This document shows positions 23,915 to 33,678 of a stretch of DNA of 64,000 nucleotides, in pieces. The DNA is taken from NCBI GenBank assembly GCA_018402635.1, contig JAGYIP010000003.1:76849-140848 (forward strand), read 5' to 3'. Within the stretch, counting starts at the first letter, position 1; the number at the start of each line of letters is the position of its first letter. Position numbers and translations under genes: made by a program. Under the pieces are notes generated by a model that made no database searches, had not been told where the DNA came from, and saw only the letters and a program-made list of their open reading frames with translations. The DNA is from Burkholderiaceae bacterium. Lineage in GTDB: Bacteria > Pseudomonadota > Gammaproteobacteria > Burkholderiales > Burkholderiaceae_A.

Positions 23915-24527
23915 ATGCCTATTCATACAGACCCTCGCCCATCAAAGCCTGACTCATCAAGGCCAGCGCCCTGCTCGACGTCGCCTTTTAAAAAAGGCAG
24001 CAGGCCTTGCAAGCCTTGCTCTGCTTGGGTCTGCAGGCCTTGCAGGCTGCGGCTTTAAGTTTCAGGCGCGTCAACAGAGGCTCTCGTTTCAGCGGGTTCT
24101 TATTCTGAATGAGTCGGTCAACCCTGTCACCCAGGGTTTAAGCCAGCAGCTGCAAGAGCAGCTAACAAGCCTACACGGCGTGCAGATGGTGGCCCAACGG
24201 GCCGATGCCCAGCTGGTCATTCGACTGCAGAAAAGCAGGCTTGAGACGGTGGCCGTTGGCTTTTCAAGCGCAGGCCGGCCTCGCGAACTCGAGGTGCGAG
24301 CAAGTCTTTACGCGCGACTTGAGAACGCTGTGGGCGACCTTGTTCAGCCTGCAGTCCTGCTTGATCTTCGCCGCACCTATTCCGTCAACGACTCCGAGGT
24401 GCTTGCGGCCGCCGAGTCCGAGCGGTTTCAGATCGAGAACATCACCCGCGACCTTCAGCAGCAGCTCCTAAGGCGGCTCATGCGAATTCAGTCCCTTGCA
24501 AATCCGGTTCGATCCCCTTCGTCCTGA
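23915..24527 (+). CDS. lptE: LPS assembly lipoprotein LptE, start uncertain
   Basis: LptE plugs the LptD outer-membrane translocon. The reading frame contains a lipoprotein signal (KKAAGLASLALLGSAG) ending in the lipobox LAGC near 24050, then GFKFQARQQRLSFQRVLI and a C-terminal half with RRTYSVNDSEVLAAAESE. No ATG opens this frame. The ATG at 23915 lies in the neighbouring frame and joins if one A is removed from the A6 run near 23988. The position between leuS and holA is the conserved location of lptE (rlpB). LptF and LptG are encoded elsewhere in the window. Confidence 0.8.
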
Positions 24528-25434
24528 GGCCTACCCCGGCCTCATCTCGGCAGCAGCAGGCAAGCTTGCGAGCGCAAAGGCAGCCTTGCTCTGGGCGGTC
24601 TCGGGCGACGACCCTTACCTACAAATTGAGGCGGCCAATCAGGTCCGGCACTGGCTGCAGGGTCAGGGCTACAACGAGCGCATCTCCGAGACGCCCGATC
24701 GGTTTTTCCGTTGGCGTGACTGGTTCGGTCAGACCCAGTCGGGCTCGCTCTTCTCAAGCCAAAGGCTTTTTGAGCTGCGCCTGCCCACAGGTCGGCCCGG
24801 ACTTGAAGGCGCCAAGGTTCTGGCCCAGTGGATTGCAAGCCCGCCCGAGGCCACGGCGCTGCTCGTGCACTTGCCCAGGCTCGATAAAAAACTTGCTGCA
24901 ACCCAATGGCTTGCCAAATGGATCGACGAAGGCGTTGTTGTTACGGTTGAAACACCACGGCCTGAACTAATGAGCAGCTGGATTGAAAAGCGACTTCAGG
25001 CCAAGGGCCTTAAAGCAAACCGCGAGGCCCTGGCGCTTATGGCAAGCCAGTTCGAGGGCAATTATTCCGCCGCCCACCAGGAGCTTGAGAAGCTGGCTGC
25101 AAGCCCACGGGCCAATCCCGATGCGGCCCTGACCCCCGAGGAGCTCGCTCAGGCCATTTCCAACCATGCCCGCTACAACGCCTTTCAGTTTGCCCAGCAG
25201 ATCAGCACGGTTGGAGCAGCGCGGTCACTGCGTGTGCTTCGCGGGCTCCAAGAAGAAGGCGAGCCCTTGCCGCTGATTGTCTGGGCCTGCGCCCAGGCCT
25301 GCCGACGACTGCCCGAGAACAAGTCGGGCCCCGCCCTGCAGCGCTTAAGCCGCATCGATACAATGACCAAAGGAATTGCTCCGGGCGACCCCTGGTCGGA
25401 GCTTGAACGTCTTGTTCTAACACTTGCCCCATGA
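24496..25434 (+). CDS. holA: DNA polymerase III subunit delta
   Basis: Delta is the clamp-opening subunit of the replicative clamp loader. It has 312 residues from a TTG start overlapping the end of lptE by 32 bases. Typical segments are [21 protein letters not shown] (the AAA+-like N-terminal domain without a functional P-loop) and [18 protein letters not shown]. The gene order leuS-lptE-holA-proA is usual in betaproteobacteria. With holC it gives two replisome accessory genes in this window. Confidence 0.92.
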   Translation: MQIRFDPLRPEAYPGLISAAAGKLASAKAALLWAVSGDDPYLQIEAANQVRHWLQGQGYNERISETPDRFFRWRDWFGQTQSGSLFSSQRLFELRLPTGRPGLEGAKVLAQWIASPPEATALLVHLPRLDKKLAATQWLAKWIDEGVVVTVETPRPELMSSWIEKRLQAKGLKANREALALMASQFEGNYSAAHQELEKLAASPRANPDAALTPEELAQAISNHARYNAFQFAQQISTVGAARSLRVLRGLQEEGEPLPLIVWACAQACRRLPENKSGPALQRLSRIDTMTKGIAPGDPWSELERLVLTLAP

Positions 25435-26747
25435 ATGCACCCTCCTCCACGCCAAGTTCTGCCGACACGCTCAGTCTTCTTCATGAGATGGGCATGCGTG
25501 CGCGTCGCGCCGCACAGGTCATGGCACGGGCAAGCGCTGCCCAGAAGAACGCTGTCCTTACCCGGCTTGCAGAGGCCGTTGCATCACAGAGCCCAGCCAT
25601 TGCCCTTGAGAATAAGAAAGACCTTGAGGCGGCTGAGAAGGCCGGGCATGATGCCGCCTTTGTTGACCGGCTTCGCCTCACCGATAAGGTGATGGCCGGC
25701 ATGGCCGATGGCCTGCGCCAGGTTGCTCAGCTAAACGACCCTGTTGGGGAAATCAGCATGCTGCGCCGCCAGCCCTCCGGCATTCAGGTGGGCCACATGC
25801 GTGTGCCCCTGGGTGTCATTGGCATCATCTACGAGTCGCGCCCCAACGTCACCATTGACGCAGCCGCCCTGTGCCTGAAGTCGGGCAATGCCTGCCTGCT
25901 GCGAGGGGGCTCAGAGGCCATTTACTCCAACCAGTTTCTTGCGCTTCTTATTGGAGACGCCCTTGAAGACTGCGGCCTAAGTCGTGATGCCGTGCAGGTT
26001 GTGCCCACCACCGACCGCGCTGCGGTAGGCGCCATGATTCAAATGCCCCAGTACATCGATGTCATTGTTCCGCGAGGCGGCAAGTCGCTAACCTCGCGCA
26101 TTGCCAATGAGGCGACGGTACCTGTTATTAAGCACCTGGACGGCATCTGCCACAGCTATGTGGATGACGAGGCCGACCTTGAGATGGCCGTTCGTGTCTG
26201 TGACAACGCCAAGACCCAGCGCTATTCCCCCTGCAACACCATGGAGACACTGCTGGTGCATCAGGCCATTGCACCCGCCTTTCTGCCGCGCATCTGCAGC
26301 ATCTATGCCCAGAAGGGTGTCGAGCTTCGCGTCTGCCCCGCGACACGCAAGCTGCTTGAAGGCAGCGGCTTTCAAGCGCCAGGCCACCAGCCCCTGGTGG
26401 ATGCAACCGACGAAGACTGGTCCACCGAATACCTTGCGCCCATTTTAAGTATTCGCATCGTGAAAGACATGGACATGGCCATGGCCCATATTGCCCAGTA
26501 CGGCTCTGCCCACACCGAGGCTATTCTCACCATGAACCATGGCAAGGCCATGCGGTTTCTGCGCGAGGTGGATTCCTCCTCGGTCATGGTGAATGCCTCA
26601 ACCCGTTTTGCAGACGGCTTTGAGTACGGCCTGGGCGCTGAAATTGGAATTAGCACGAACAAGCTTCATGCCCGCGGGCCGGTAGGCCTCGAAGGCCTCA
26701 CCAGCCAGAAGTGGGTCGTGCTGGGTGAGGGCCAGATTCGTGGCTAG
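25431..26747 (+). CDS. proA: Gamma-glutamyl phosphate reductase
   Basis: ProA reduces gamma-glutamyl phosphate to glutamate semialdehyde in proline synthesis; proC, the last step, lies 4.7 kb away. The 438-residue protein is of the aldehyde dehydrogenase superfamily, with [27 protein letters not shown], the lysine-rich IPRGGKSL-like segment [10 protein letters not shown], and the catalytic cysteine near residue 270 in [19 protein letters not shown] overlaps the holA stop as ATGA. Confidence 0.95.
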   Translation: MNAPSSTPSSADTLSLLHEMGMRARRAAQVMARASAAQKNAVLTRLAEAVASQSPAIALENKKDLEAAEKAGHDAAFVDRLRLTDKVMAGMADGLRQVAQLNDPVGEISMLRRQPSGIQVGHMRVPLGVIGIIYESRPNVTIDAAALCLKSGNACLLRGGSEAIYSNQFLALLIGDALEDCGLSRDAVQVVPTTDRAAVGAMIQMPQYIDVIVPRGGKSLTSRIANEATVPVIKHLDGICHSYVDDEADLEMAVRVCDNAKTQRYSPCNTMETLLVHQAIAPAFLPRICSIYAQKGVELRVCPATRKLLEGSGFQAPGHQPLVDATDEDWSTEYLAPILSIRIVKDMDMAMAHIAQYGSAHTEAILTMNHGKAMRFLREVDSSSVMVNASTRFADGFEYGLGAEIGISTNKLHARGPVGLEGLTSQKWVVLGEGQIRG

Positions 26748-27249
26748 TCTTATTCTTGGCGTGCTTGGAACCCTTACAGGCTACCTTCTTTATGCCTTTG
26801 CAGACACCGGAGTGCTCTGGATGAAGGCCCTGCATATTATTTTTGTCACCAGCTGGTTTGCGGGCCTTTTCTACCTGCCTCGCATCTATGTGAACCTTGC
26901 CATGGTGACCGAAGGCAAGCAGGGCGAGCCCGAACGCAGCAGGCTTTTACTGATGAGCCATAAGCTTTACCGGTTCATGACCCCGCTGATGGTGCTTGCC
27001 ATGGTCTTCGGGCTTTGGCTGTGGCTAGGCTTTGGTATTGGCATGCCCGCCCAGGGCAATGGCTGGATGCATGCCAAGCTTCTTATCGTTCTTCTTCTGC
27101 TTGGCTATCACCATGTGCTTGGCCGTCAGCTTAAGCGCTTTCAGGCCGAGGTCAACACCCATGGCCATGTCTGGTATCGATGGTTCAACGAGCTTCCTGT
27201 CCTTTTACTTTTTGCCGCCGTCATTCTGGTGGTGGTTAAGCCCTTTTAG
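26740..27249 (+). CDS. hemJ: HemJ-type protoporphyrinogen IX oxidase (CopD family)
   Basis: A membrane protein of about 169 residues with four predicted helices. The segment [25 protein letters not shown] contains the conserved histidine and arginine of HemJ, and a second conserved histidine lies in [15 protein letters not shown]. HemJ oxidises protoporphyrinogen IX in haem synthesis in bacteria lacking HemG/HemY. The start is GTG at 26740 or at 26725; both overlap the 3' end of proA. The frame stops in TAGTG, sharing a base with the next gene. Confidence 0.85.
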   Translation: MASLILGVLGTLTGYLLYAFADTGVLWMKALHIIFVTSWFAGLFYLPRIYVNLAMVTEGKQGEPERSRLLLMSHKLYRFMTPLMVLAMVFGLWLWLGFGIGMPAQGNGWMHAKLLIVLLLLGYHHVLGRQLKRFQAEVNTHGHVWYRWFNELPVLLLFAAVILVVVKPF

Positions 27250-28547
27250 TGGCCGCGCCCGTCCACGCGGTCTTTGCCGTCTGTCCGGCAGGCCTTGAGC
27301 CGGCGCTCGAAGACGAACTTCGCGCCCAGCCAGGCATCACCGAGGTCTCAAGCGGCCGTGGTGGCGTCTGGTGTCGGGCCGATGCCATGGCCATTGCACG
27401 GGCCAACCTCTGGTGCCGTATTCCCACGCGCCTTCTTCTTAGCCTTGATCAGTTTCGACTGAACTCGCCCGACGACATTCTTGAGGCGGCAAGCCGCATT
27501 GCCTGGGACTCTTTTTTTGATGTCAGCCAGACGATTCGCGTGGATGCGAACCAGGGTCGTAAGCCCCTGTTTAGGCTGCCACTCTCGCTTGCAGCCTTAA
27601 AGACCAAGGATGGAATCTGCGACCGGTTTCGCCAAGAAACCGGCGAGCGTCCTTCGGTCAACACCCAGACACCCGATCAACGCATCTGGCTTTTTGTGGA
27701 CGGTGACAAGGCCACCCTGTCGCTTGACACCAGCGGCGAGCCTCTTTTCAAGCGCGGTTGGCGGCTCTCAAAGGGCGAGGCACCCTTGCGTGAAAACCTG
27801 GCTGCCGCGCTTATTCAGTTTGCCTTCAAGGCCCAAGACCTCGGGGCCTCCCAAGAGGCTTCAAAGGCCTTGCGTCTCCTGGATCCCTTTTGCGGAAGCG
27901 GCACCATCGTCATCGAAGCGCTTCAGGCTCAGCTTGGGCTTGCCCCAGGCTGGCATCCCTCGGCAGCCCGTGGCTTTGCCTGCGAGAAGTTCAACCGCTC
28001 CAGCGCCTTTCAGAAGGTGCCCTGGGCGGCCCTGCGCAAAGAAATTCAATCGCGCTGGCAGACGCTTGAGGGCGCCCGCGGCCGAACCCTTGTGGCCGAC
28101 CTTGTGGAGTCGGTTCAGGGCTCCGACATTGATGCCGGCATGATCAAAACCAGCATCGCCAACGCCCACCGGGCACTGCCAAGCACGGTCTCCACGCGTA
28201 TTCAGTGGTCTTGTCGCGACGTTCTTGACTGCACACCCGCCACAGACGGTGGCCTCTTGCTTACCAACCCGCCTTACGGCGAGCGGCTCTCGGTGCAGTC
28301 GGACTGGCGTGAACTGAGCGCCTGGATGAAGTCGGCCTGCACGGGCTGGACAGCCTGGCTTCTTACCGACAACCCCAAGCTCGATAGCCTGCTTCGCCTA
28401 AAGGCCTCACGGCGTATTCCTGTCTATAACGGCGACCTTGAATGCCGGTGGATGCGGTTCGACATGGTGGCGGGCTCGGTGCGCACCAAGCCTGCGGTAG
28501 AACCGTCAACGCCCAGCGCCGAGTCACCAGTAACCAATAACCAGTAA
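27249..28547 (+). CDS. THUMP-domain rRNA large-subunit methyltransferase (RlmL N-terminal type)
   Basis: A class I SAM-dependent methyltransferase that probably makes N2-methylguanosine in 23S rRNA, like the N-terminal half of E. coli RlmL. It has 432 residues from GTG at 27249. The N terminus is a THUMP-like RNA-binding domain (AVCPAGLEPALEDELR). LLDPFCGSGTIVIEAL is the SAM-binding motif and LLTNPPYGERL is the catalytic NPPY motif. Length and domains match the single-domain version without the RlmK half. The stop codon lies inside the 7-bp tandem repeat that follows. Confidence 0.85.
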   Translation: MAAPVHAVFAVCPAGLEPALEDELRAQPGITEVSSGRGGVWCRADAMAIARANLWCRIPTRLLLSLDQFRLNSPDDILEAASRIAWDSFFDVSQTIRVDANQGRKPLFRLPLSLAALKTKDGICDRFRQETGERPSVNTQTPDQRIWLFVDGDKATLSLDTSGEPLFKRGWRLSKGEAPLRENLAAALIQFAFKAQDLGASQEASKALRLLDPFCGSGTIVIEALQAQLGLAPGWHPSAARGFACEKFNRSSAFQKVPWAALRKEIQSRWQTLEGARGRTLVADLVESVQGSDIDAGMIKTSIANAHRALPSTVSTRIQWSCRDVLDCTPATDGGLLLTNPPYGERLSVQSDWRELSAWMKSACTGWTAWLLTDNPKLDSLLRLKASRRIPVYNGDLECRWMRFDMVAGSVRTKPAVEPSTPSAESPVTNNQ

Positions 28548-28590
28548 CCAGTAATTCCTGCCCAATAACCAATAACCAGTAACCAGTGAC
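28528..28590. repeat. Heptamer tandem repeat (CAGTAAC/CAATAAC), nine units
   Basis: From 28528 the sequence runs in steps of seven: CAGTAAC, CAATAAC, CAGTAAC, CAGTAAT, TCCTGCC, CAATAAC, CAATAAC, CAGTAAC, CAGTGAC. Eight of nine units match the heptamer, and the odd one keeps the phase. The array contains the stop of the methyltransferase gene and ends one base before the ATG of the next gene, so it also supplies that gene's leader. Confidence 0.8.
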
Positions 28591-28591
28591 C

Positions 28592-29378
28592 ATGGCCAAC
28601 TCGAACCCGGGTCTTGCAACGCCCTTTGAAGAGGTCCGGGCACGTATTCAAAAGGCCTGCCAGAGCGCAGGCCTGGAAGACGAGCACGCGCGTCTGCTTG
28701 CCGTAAGCAAGACCTTTGGCCCACAGGCTGTGCTTCAGGCCATTGCCGAAGGTCAGTGGGACTTCGGAGAAAACTACGTGCAGGAGGCCGTTGAAAAGCG
28801 CGAGGCCGTCGCGGCCTTGTTGGCTCAGCAGGGCGGTACACCTAAGAAGGCTGTGCGCTGGCATTTCATTGGTCCGCTTCAAAGCAACAAGACCCGCGAG
28901 ATTGCCCAGACCATGGACTGGATTCACAGCATCGACCGGTTAAAAATTGCCCAGCGGCTGATCGACCAGCGGCCTGCGCAGCTTGCACCGCTTCAGGCCT
29001 GCCTGCAGGTCAATATCAGTGAAGAGGCGAGCAAGTCGGGCGTTCTACCAGGGGACGAGGCTGTTGCGCTTGCCCTTGCCATTGCCAGGCTTGACCCCAA
29101 GGCTGAACGCCTTGCGCTGCGTGGCCTTATGGCCATTCCAAAGGCAAGTGACAGATCTCGCCGAGCAACGCCACTGGTTTGCCAAGCTTCGTGAGTTAAA
29201 GCAGACCATGAATCGGGCGCTTGCGGCCGATGGCCAGCGCGAGCTTGATGTCTTGTCGATGGGAATGTCGGCCGACCTTGAGGCAGCCGTTGCAGAGTCA
29301 GAGCCAAGCCAGGGCTTTACCTGGCTAAGGGTTGGGTCTGCGCTGTTTGGAACCCGCGGCCCAAAAGAGTCGGGCTGA
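28592..29378 (+). CDS. PLP homeostasis protein (YggS/PLPBP), one frameshift
   Basis: YggS-type proteins bind pyridoxal 5'-phosphate and buffer its cellular level. The PLP-binding lysine is K40 in LLAVSKTFG. GENYVQEAVEK, WHFIGPLQSNKTREIA and LQVNISEEASKSG are family text. After LMAIPKASD near 29145 the frame shifts by one and continues TDLAEQRHWFAKL, LDVLSMGMSADLEAAV and LRVGSALFG, which completes the barrel. No good Shine-Dalgarno sequence is visible because the upstream DNA is the heptamer array. The frameshift is probably a sequence error. Confidence 0.88.
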
Positions 29379-29484
29379 GGCTTGCCGTACTACCCGAACC
29401 CTTACACCTTTCACCCTACACGCTCTAGGCACCCACACCAGTAACCTAAAGAGGCGCCAGGGGCCCGGCGTGGTGAGCCGCTAT

Positions 29485-29754
29485 TTATGCGGCAGCGATT
29501 GTTTTTACTGCGGCAGACAGACGGCTTTTATGACGTGCGGCCTTGTTCTTGTGAACAATTTTTTTATCGGCAATGCGGTCAATTACGCTGCTGGCCGTAT
29601 TAAAGGCTGCCTTTGCGGTTTCAACGTTGCCCTCGGCCACGGCCTTGCGCACCGACTTAACCGCCGTGCGGTAGGCCGAACGAAGTCCGGTGTTAACAAG
29701 CCGCCGTTGTGCGGCCTGACGTGCGCTTTTACGCGCTGAGGCTGAGTTCGCCAT
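29485..29754 (-). CDS. rpsT: 30S ribosomal protein S20
   Basis: An 89-residue basic protein beginning [13 protein letters not shown] and containing [18 protein letters not shown]. These are the S20 hallmarks of a three-helix bundle that binds 16S rRNA. It is divergent from murJ, as is common in betaproteobacteria. Confidence 0.97.
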   Translation of the reverse strand: MANSASARKSARQAAQRRLVNTGLRSAYRTAVKSVRKAVAEGNVETAKAAFNTASSVIDRIADKKIVHKNKAARHKSRLSAAVKTIAAA

Positions 29755-29810
29755 AAAAATCCTATGCAGGTATTGAAGTGTGAGAAAAGCCCTAAACTAT
29801 AGCCGTTCTT

Positions 29811-31387
29811 ATGAATCTTCTCAAGACGGCCGCCACAGTAAGCGGGCTTACCTTCCTTTCCCGAATCACAGGCCTGGTTCGGGAGGTTCTGACCGCCAGC
29901 CTTTTCGGGGCAGGCGCTCAGACCGATGCCTTTTTGTGGCCTTTCGCCTGCCCAACCTGCTGCGCCGGCTTTTTGCCGAAGGCGCCTTTAGCCAGGCTTT
30001 TGTGCCTGTGCTCGGGCAGGTGAAGACCCAGGACGGAGACGACCCAGCAAAGCTGCTGGCCACACGCGTGGGCCTTGGCCTTTTTGTCATTCTTGCGGCC
30101 ATTAGCCTTCTGGCCATTCTTGCGGCACCCGCGCTGGTCTGGCTGATGACAGGGGGTTTCTCGGGCGACAAGGCGCGGTTCGAACTCACCGTTGCACTGA
30201 CCCAGTTTATGTTTCCTTATATCGTGCTCATTTCCATGGTGGCCCTGGCCTCGGGCGTTCTAAACACCTGGTCTGAGTTCAAAATTCCAGCCTTCACACC
30301 GGTGCTGCTTAACCTCTCGTTCATTGGCTGCGCCCTTCTTCTCACCCCCTACCTGCGGGAACCCATCTGGGCGCTGGCCATTGCCGTGATTCTGGGAGGG
30401 CTTGCCCAGCTTGCGCTGCAAGCCTGGGCCTTGGCCAGGCGAGGCCTGCTTGCCGAGCTGCCCGGCATGCTCAGGCGGCCTTTCAAAAGCCTTGCAGACA
30501 CCTGGCGCGATGAGCGGGTGCGACGCATTCTTACCCTGATGCTGCCTGCAAGCCTTGCCGTCTCGGTGGCCCAGGTCAGCCTGGTCATCAACACCCACAT
30601 TGCCTCTCGGCTTGCCGAAGGCAGTGTCTCGTGGCTTAGTTTTGCCGATCGGCTTATGGAGTTTCCTACCGCCTTGCTTGGGGTCGCACTGGGTACCGTG
30701 CTGCTTCCCAGCCTCACCAAGGCCCACAACCTCAACGACCCCACAAGGGTTTCAAAGCTTATTGACTGGGGCCTGCGACTGGTTGTTCTTCTGGCCCTGC
30801 CCGCCTCAGTTGGCCTCGCGCTTTTGGCTACTGGACTTACAGCAGGGCTTTTCCACTACGGGGCTTTCGATTTGGAAGATCTCACGATGACCGCCTATGC
30901 CATGCAGGGCTATGCCATTGGCCTTCTGGGCCTGATTGCCGTGAAGGTGCTGGCGCCAGGGTTTTACGCCCAGCAAGACATCAAGACCCCTGTGAAGATT
31001 GCGCTTGCAACCCTTGTGCTCACCCAGCTGCTCAACCTTGGGCTTGTTCCCCTCATGGGTCATGCTGGGCTTGCCGTTGCCACAAGCCTTGCGGCCTGTT
31101 TTAATGCAGGCCTTTTACTTGTGCGACTTCGGCAACGCGGAACCTACCAGCCCGAGCCCGGCTGGGGCAAACTTCTATTGAAGTGCGTCCTTGCCGCCAT
31201 ACTTATGGCAGCCTTGTTGGTCTGGCTTACCCAGCCCATTAACTGGGGGGCCGAGCAGGCCCGGCCTTTTTTACGCTTGGGGATGCTCTTTGGCCTGATT
31301 GCCCTTGCAACGCTAAGCTATTTTGCAGTGCTTCGGCTGCTGGGCATGCCCCTTCGCAGCATGATACGGCCACCGTCTGTTAACTAA
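29811..31387 (+). CDS. murJ: Lipid II flippase MurJ, one frameshift
   Basis: MurJ (MviN) flips lipid II across the inner membrane for peptidoglycan synthesis and has 14 membrane segments (MOP superfamily). The start MNLLKTAATVSGLTFLSRITGLVRE is typical. At 29931-29935 a T5 run should be T6: adding a T gives [27 protein letters not shown] with the conserved arginines. The rest continues unbroken to 31387. As murJ is essential, I treat this as an assembly indel. Confidence 0.95.
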
Positions 31388-31445
31388 CACGGGTTAACGA
31401 AGAACGCAGTTCGCAGAACACGACGACACGAGGGAGTTCTCCACC

Positions 31446-32318
31446 ATGACCCAAGCCTTAAACATTCTGATGCTCGGTGGCGGCAACATGGCCCAGGCCA
31501 TTCTTGCAGGCCTCAAGCGCTCGGGCCTTGCCGCAACCATTCAGCTGGTCGAGCCTGCGGAGGCCCTGCACAAAACACTGACCCAGACAGGCGGGCTCGC
31601 GTCGGACGCCTTGTTTACAAGCCTTGAGGACTTACTGCGCAGAACACCCCTTACAGAGTTCAACTGGCTGGTGCTGGCTGTCAAGCCCCAACAGGCGCAG
31701 GAGGCCCTGCTGCCCATCCTAGGCCGGACGACCCAGAGCGGGAGCATGGGCATGGGCGTGGGCATGGGTAACGCCGCTTCAAGCCCTGCCCTTTTAAGCA
31801 TCGCCGCAGGCCTTTCGGTTCAAAAGCTGCACGACTGGTCTGGGCTTCAGGCCATTGTTCGCTGCATGCCCAACACTCCTGCCATGGTGGGCCAGGGCAT
31901 CACCGGGCTTTATGCGCCGACTGGGCTTCAGACCCTCCATCGCCAGCAGTCCAACGACCTGATGCGCGGCCTTGGCCCCACGGTCTGGCTCGACACAGAG
32001 GACGAGATCAATACCGTGACGGCCATCTCAGGCTCGGGTCCTGCCTATGTCTTTTACTTTGTTGAATGCTTCATCAAGGCGGCCCAGGCCACAGGGCTCT
32101 CGCCTGATACGGCCAGAATGCTTGCCTGGCAGACGGTTAAAGGGTCCGTGGCCCTGCTTGATAGCTCTGAAGAAACCGCCGAAAGCCTGCGTGCAAAGGT
32201 GACATCGAAGGGCGGTACAACAGCTGCCGCCATGGAAAAGTTGGGCGCAGCCGGGCTTGAACAGACCCTTGCCTGCGCCATCGACGCGGCTCAGAAAAGG
32301 GCCCGTGAACTCTCGTAG
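31446..32318 (+). CDS. proC: Pyrroline-5-carboxylate reductase
   Basis: ProC performs the NAD(P)H-dependent last step of proline synthesis. The 290-residue protein has the N-terminal Rossmann motif LMLGGGNMAQAILAGL and the C-terminal dimerisation/substrate segment AISGSGPAYVFYFVE with TSKGGTTAAA. A short glycine/methionine-rich insertion near residues 97-108 (SGSMGMGVGMGN) interrupts the usual linker. A GAGGGA ribosome-binding sequence precedes the ATG. The 3' end overlaps the convergent ubiA by 28 bases. Confidence 0.95.
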   Translation: MTQALNILMLGGGNMAQAILAGLKRSGLAATIQLVEPAEALHKTLTQTGGLASDALFTSLEDLLRRTPLTEFNWLVLAVKPQQAQEALLPILGRTTQSGSMGMGVGMGNAASSPALLSIAAGLSVQKLHDWSGLQAIVRCMPNTPAMVGQGITGLYAPTGLQTLHRQQSNDLMRGLGPTVWLDTEDEINTVTAISGSGPAYVFYFVECFIKAAQATGLSPDTARMLAWQTVKGSVALLDSSEETAESLRAKVTSKGGTTAAAMEKLGAAGLEQTLACAIDAAQKRARELS

Positions 32319-33165
32319 TGCAATAGCAAACCAAGCCAGAGAATAAGGCCCACCCGATGGCTCTTTGCAAAGACGGCAAAGCAGCTGTCGCGGTCGCGTT
32401 GGCCTAAAGGCCGAACCAAGACCAGCGAATAGGCGCAGGCTACAAACCAGCCAAGCCAGGCCATGACTCCAAGACCGTTGGCATAGAAAACAAGCCCAAG
32501 ACAGCCAAGGAAAAGCGCCTGAGAGCTGGCCACCGCCAAGGTATCGAAACGACCAAAGGCAATGGCGCTGCTGTGCAGACCGAGTCGAAGGTCGTCGTCC
32601 CGATCCACCATGGCATAGGCCGTATCGTAGGCCAGCACCCAGAGCAAATTGCCCGCAAACAAGAAGCCAGGCTGTCCAGGGAATGTGGCCAAGGGTATCG
32701 GCATAGGCCATGGGAATACCAAAGCTAAAGGCCAGGCCAAGCACAAGCTGAGGGAAGGGAAAAAACCGCTTGAACAAGGGGTAGCAGGCAGCAAGCAGGG
32801 CAGCCACGACGGCAAGGGCGATGGCAAGGGCGTTTAGAAAAAATAAAAGGCCCGCTGAGAGGCCAAAAAGAATTGACAGCAAAACCCGCGGCCTGACGAA
32901 CGGAGAGTTCCCCCGTGGTCAACACCCTTTGGGCGGTGCGCTTCACCCGGCCATCGAATCGACGATCGGCCATGTCATTGACCACGCAGCCTGCCGCGCG
33001 CATAAGAACAACACCGACCACAAAAACCAGAAGCCTTAGTGGCTCGGGGCTGCCTTGGGCCGATAGCCAAAGGGCCCAGAGGGTGGGCCAGAGCAAAAGA
33101 AGCGTGCCGACCGGACGATCGAACCGGGCAAGCCGCAGATAAAGAGAAAGGCGGGACATCTGCAA
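32291..33165 (-). CDS. ubiA: 4-hydroxybenzoate polyprenyltransferase, two frameshifts
   Basis: UbiA attaches the polyprenyl tail to 4-hydroxybenzoate in ubiquinone synthesis; it is a multi-helix membrane enzyme. The N-terminal piece has [23 protein letters not shown] and the first Asp-rich motif NDMADRRFD. Near 32881 (an AAAA run that should be AAA) the frame moves to [19 protein letters not shown] and on to GIPMAYADT. Near 32660 it moves again to [23 protein letters not shown], the second Asp-rich motif, and runs to 32291. All functional motifs are present across the three pieces, which favours indel errors. Confidence 0.85.
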
Positions 33166-33185
33166 ATTGTTGCAGGAAATGCCCC

Positions 33186-33266
33186 GCGGAACCGGGTGAC
33201 CCGATGGAACCGATGGACCCCGCGGAACCGGTTGACCCGATGGAACCGGCGGAACCGGTGGAACCG
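33186..33266. repeat. Nine-bp tandem repeat (GCGGAACCG-like), nine units
   Basis: Nine units of nine bases fill 33186-33266. They alternate between GCGGAACCG, G(G/T)TGACCCG, ATGGAACCG and related forms, and units 1-4 and 5-8 form a 36-bp higher-order repeat. In one plus-strand frame this reads as a repeating Glu/Asp-Pro-x tripeptide that ends shortly after the array. The array lies between the starts of ubiA and the stop of the ComEA-like gene, both on the minus strand. Confidence 0.8.
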
Positions 33267-33366
33267 ATGAACTTTAATTATTGAATACCGGCTTTTGCCT
33301 CAGCAGGCCGTCTGGGCTCGGGCAAGGGCTTTGCAGCAATGACCAGCCCGCCGTCTTGAAAGGCCT

Positions 33367-33630
33367 TTAGTTTTTAGGTCCCACACCGGAGACTCGGCGC
33401 GCAAAGTCTTGTGGGCTTACAAACGGACCATTGCGTTTTCGTTCTTCGACAATGCGCTTGGACATGCTTGGCCCAATGCCGCGAATGGATTCCAGTTGCG
33501 ACTGGCTGGCCGTGTTTAGATCGACACGGGCCATAAGCGGGCCAGAGGCCAACAAAGACAGTCCAAGCCCAACAAGGGCCGCACGGGCAAGGCGAACAAG
33601 GTCGGTTGAGGCAACAGCAGAAGTGGACAT
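33367..33630 (-). CDS. ComEA-like helix-hairpin-helix protein
   Basis: An 87-residue protein with an N-terminal hydrophobic signal or anchor (AALVGLGLSLLASGPLMA), then VDLNTASQSQLESIRGIGPSMSKRIVEERKRNGPF. That is a helix-hairpin-helix DNA-binding module of the ComEA type. Similar short secreted HhH proteins are common in betaproteobacteria, where they may bind DNA in the periplasm during uptake. The conserved neighbourhood does not prove a role in competence. Confidence 0.85.
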   Translation of the reverse strand: MSTSAVASTDLVRLARAALVGLGLSLLASGPLMARVDLNTASQSQLESIRGIGPSMSKRIVEERKRNGPFVSPQDFARRVSGVGPKN

Positions 33631-33678
33631 CAGGGTTCTCCTTTGAGGTTGAAGAACCCCAAAGGCTAGTGACTTGCC

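Noticed and set aside
29440-29484. Terminator after rpsT
   Set aside because: A weak GC-rich stem with only a short, interrupted T stretch was not convincing.
33039-33284. Plus-strand frame with Glu/Asp-Pro-x repeats
   Set aside because: Most of it is antisense to ubiA and the rest is the 9-bp tandem repeat; there is no ribosome-binding site or known family.
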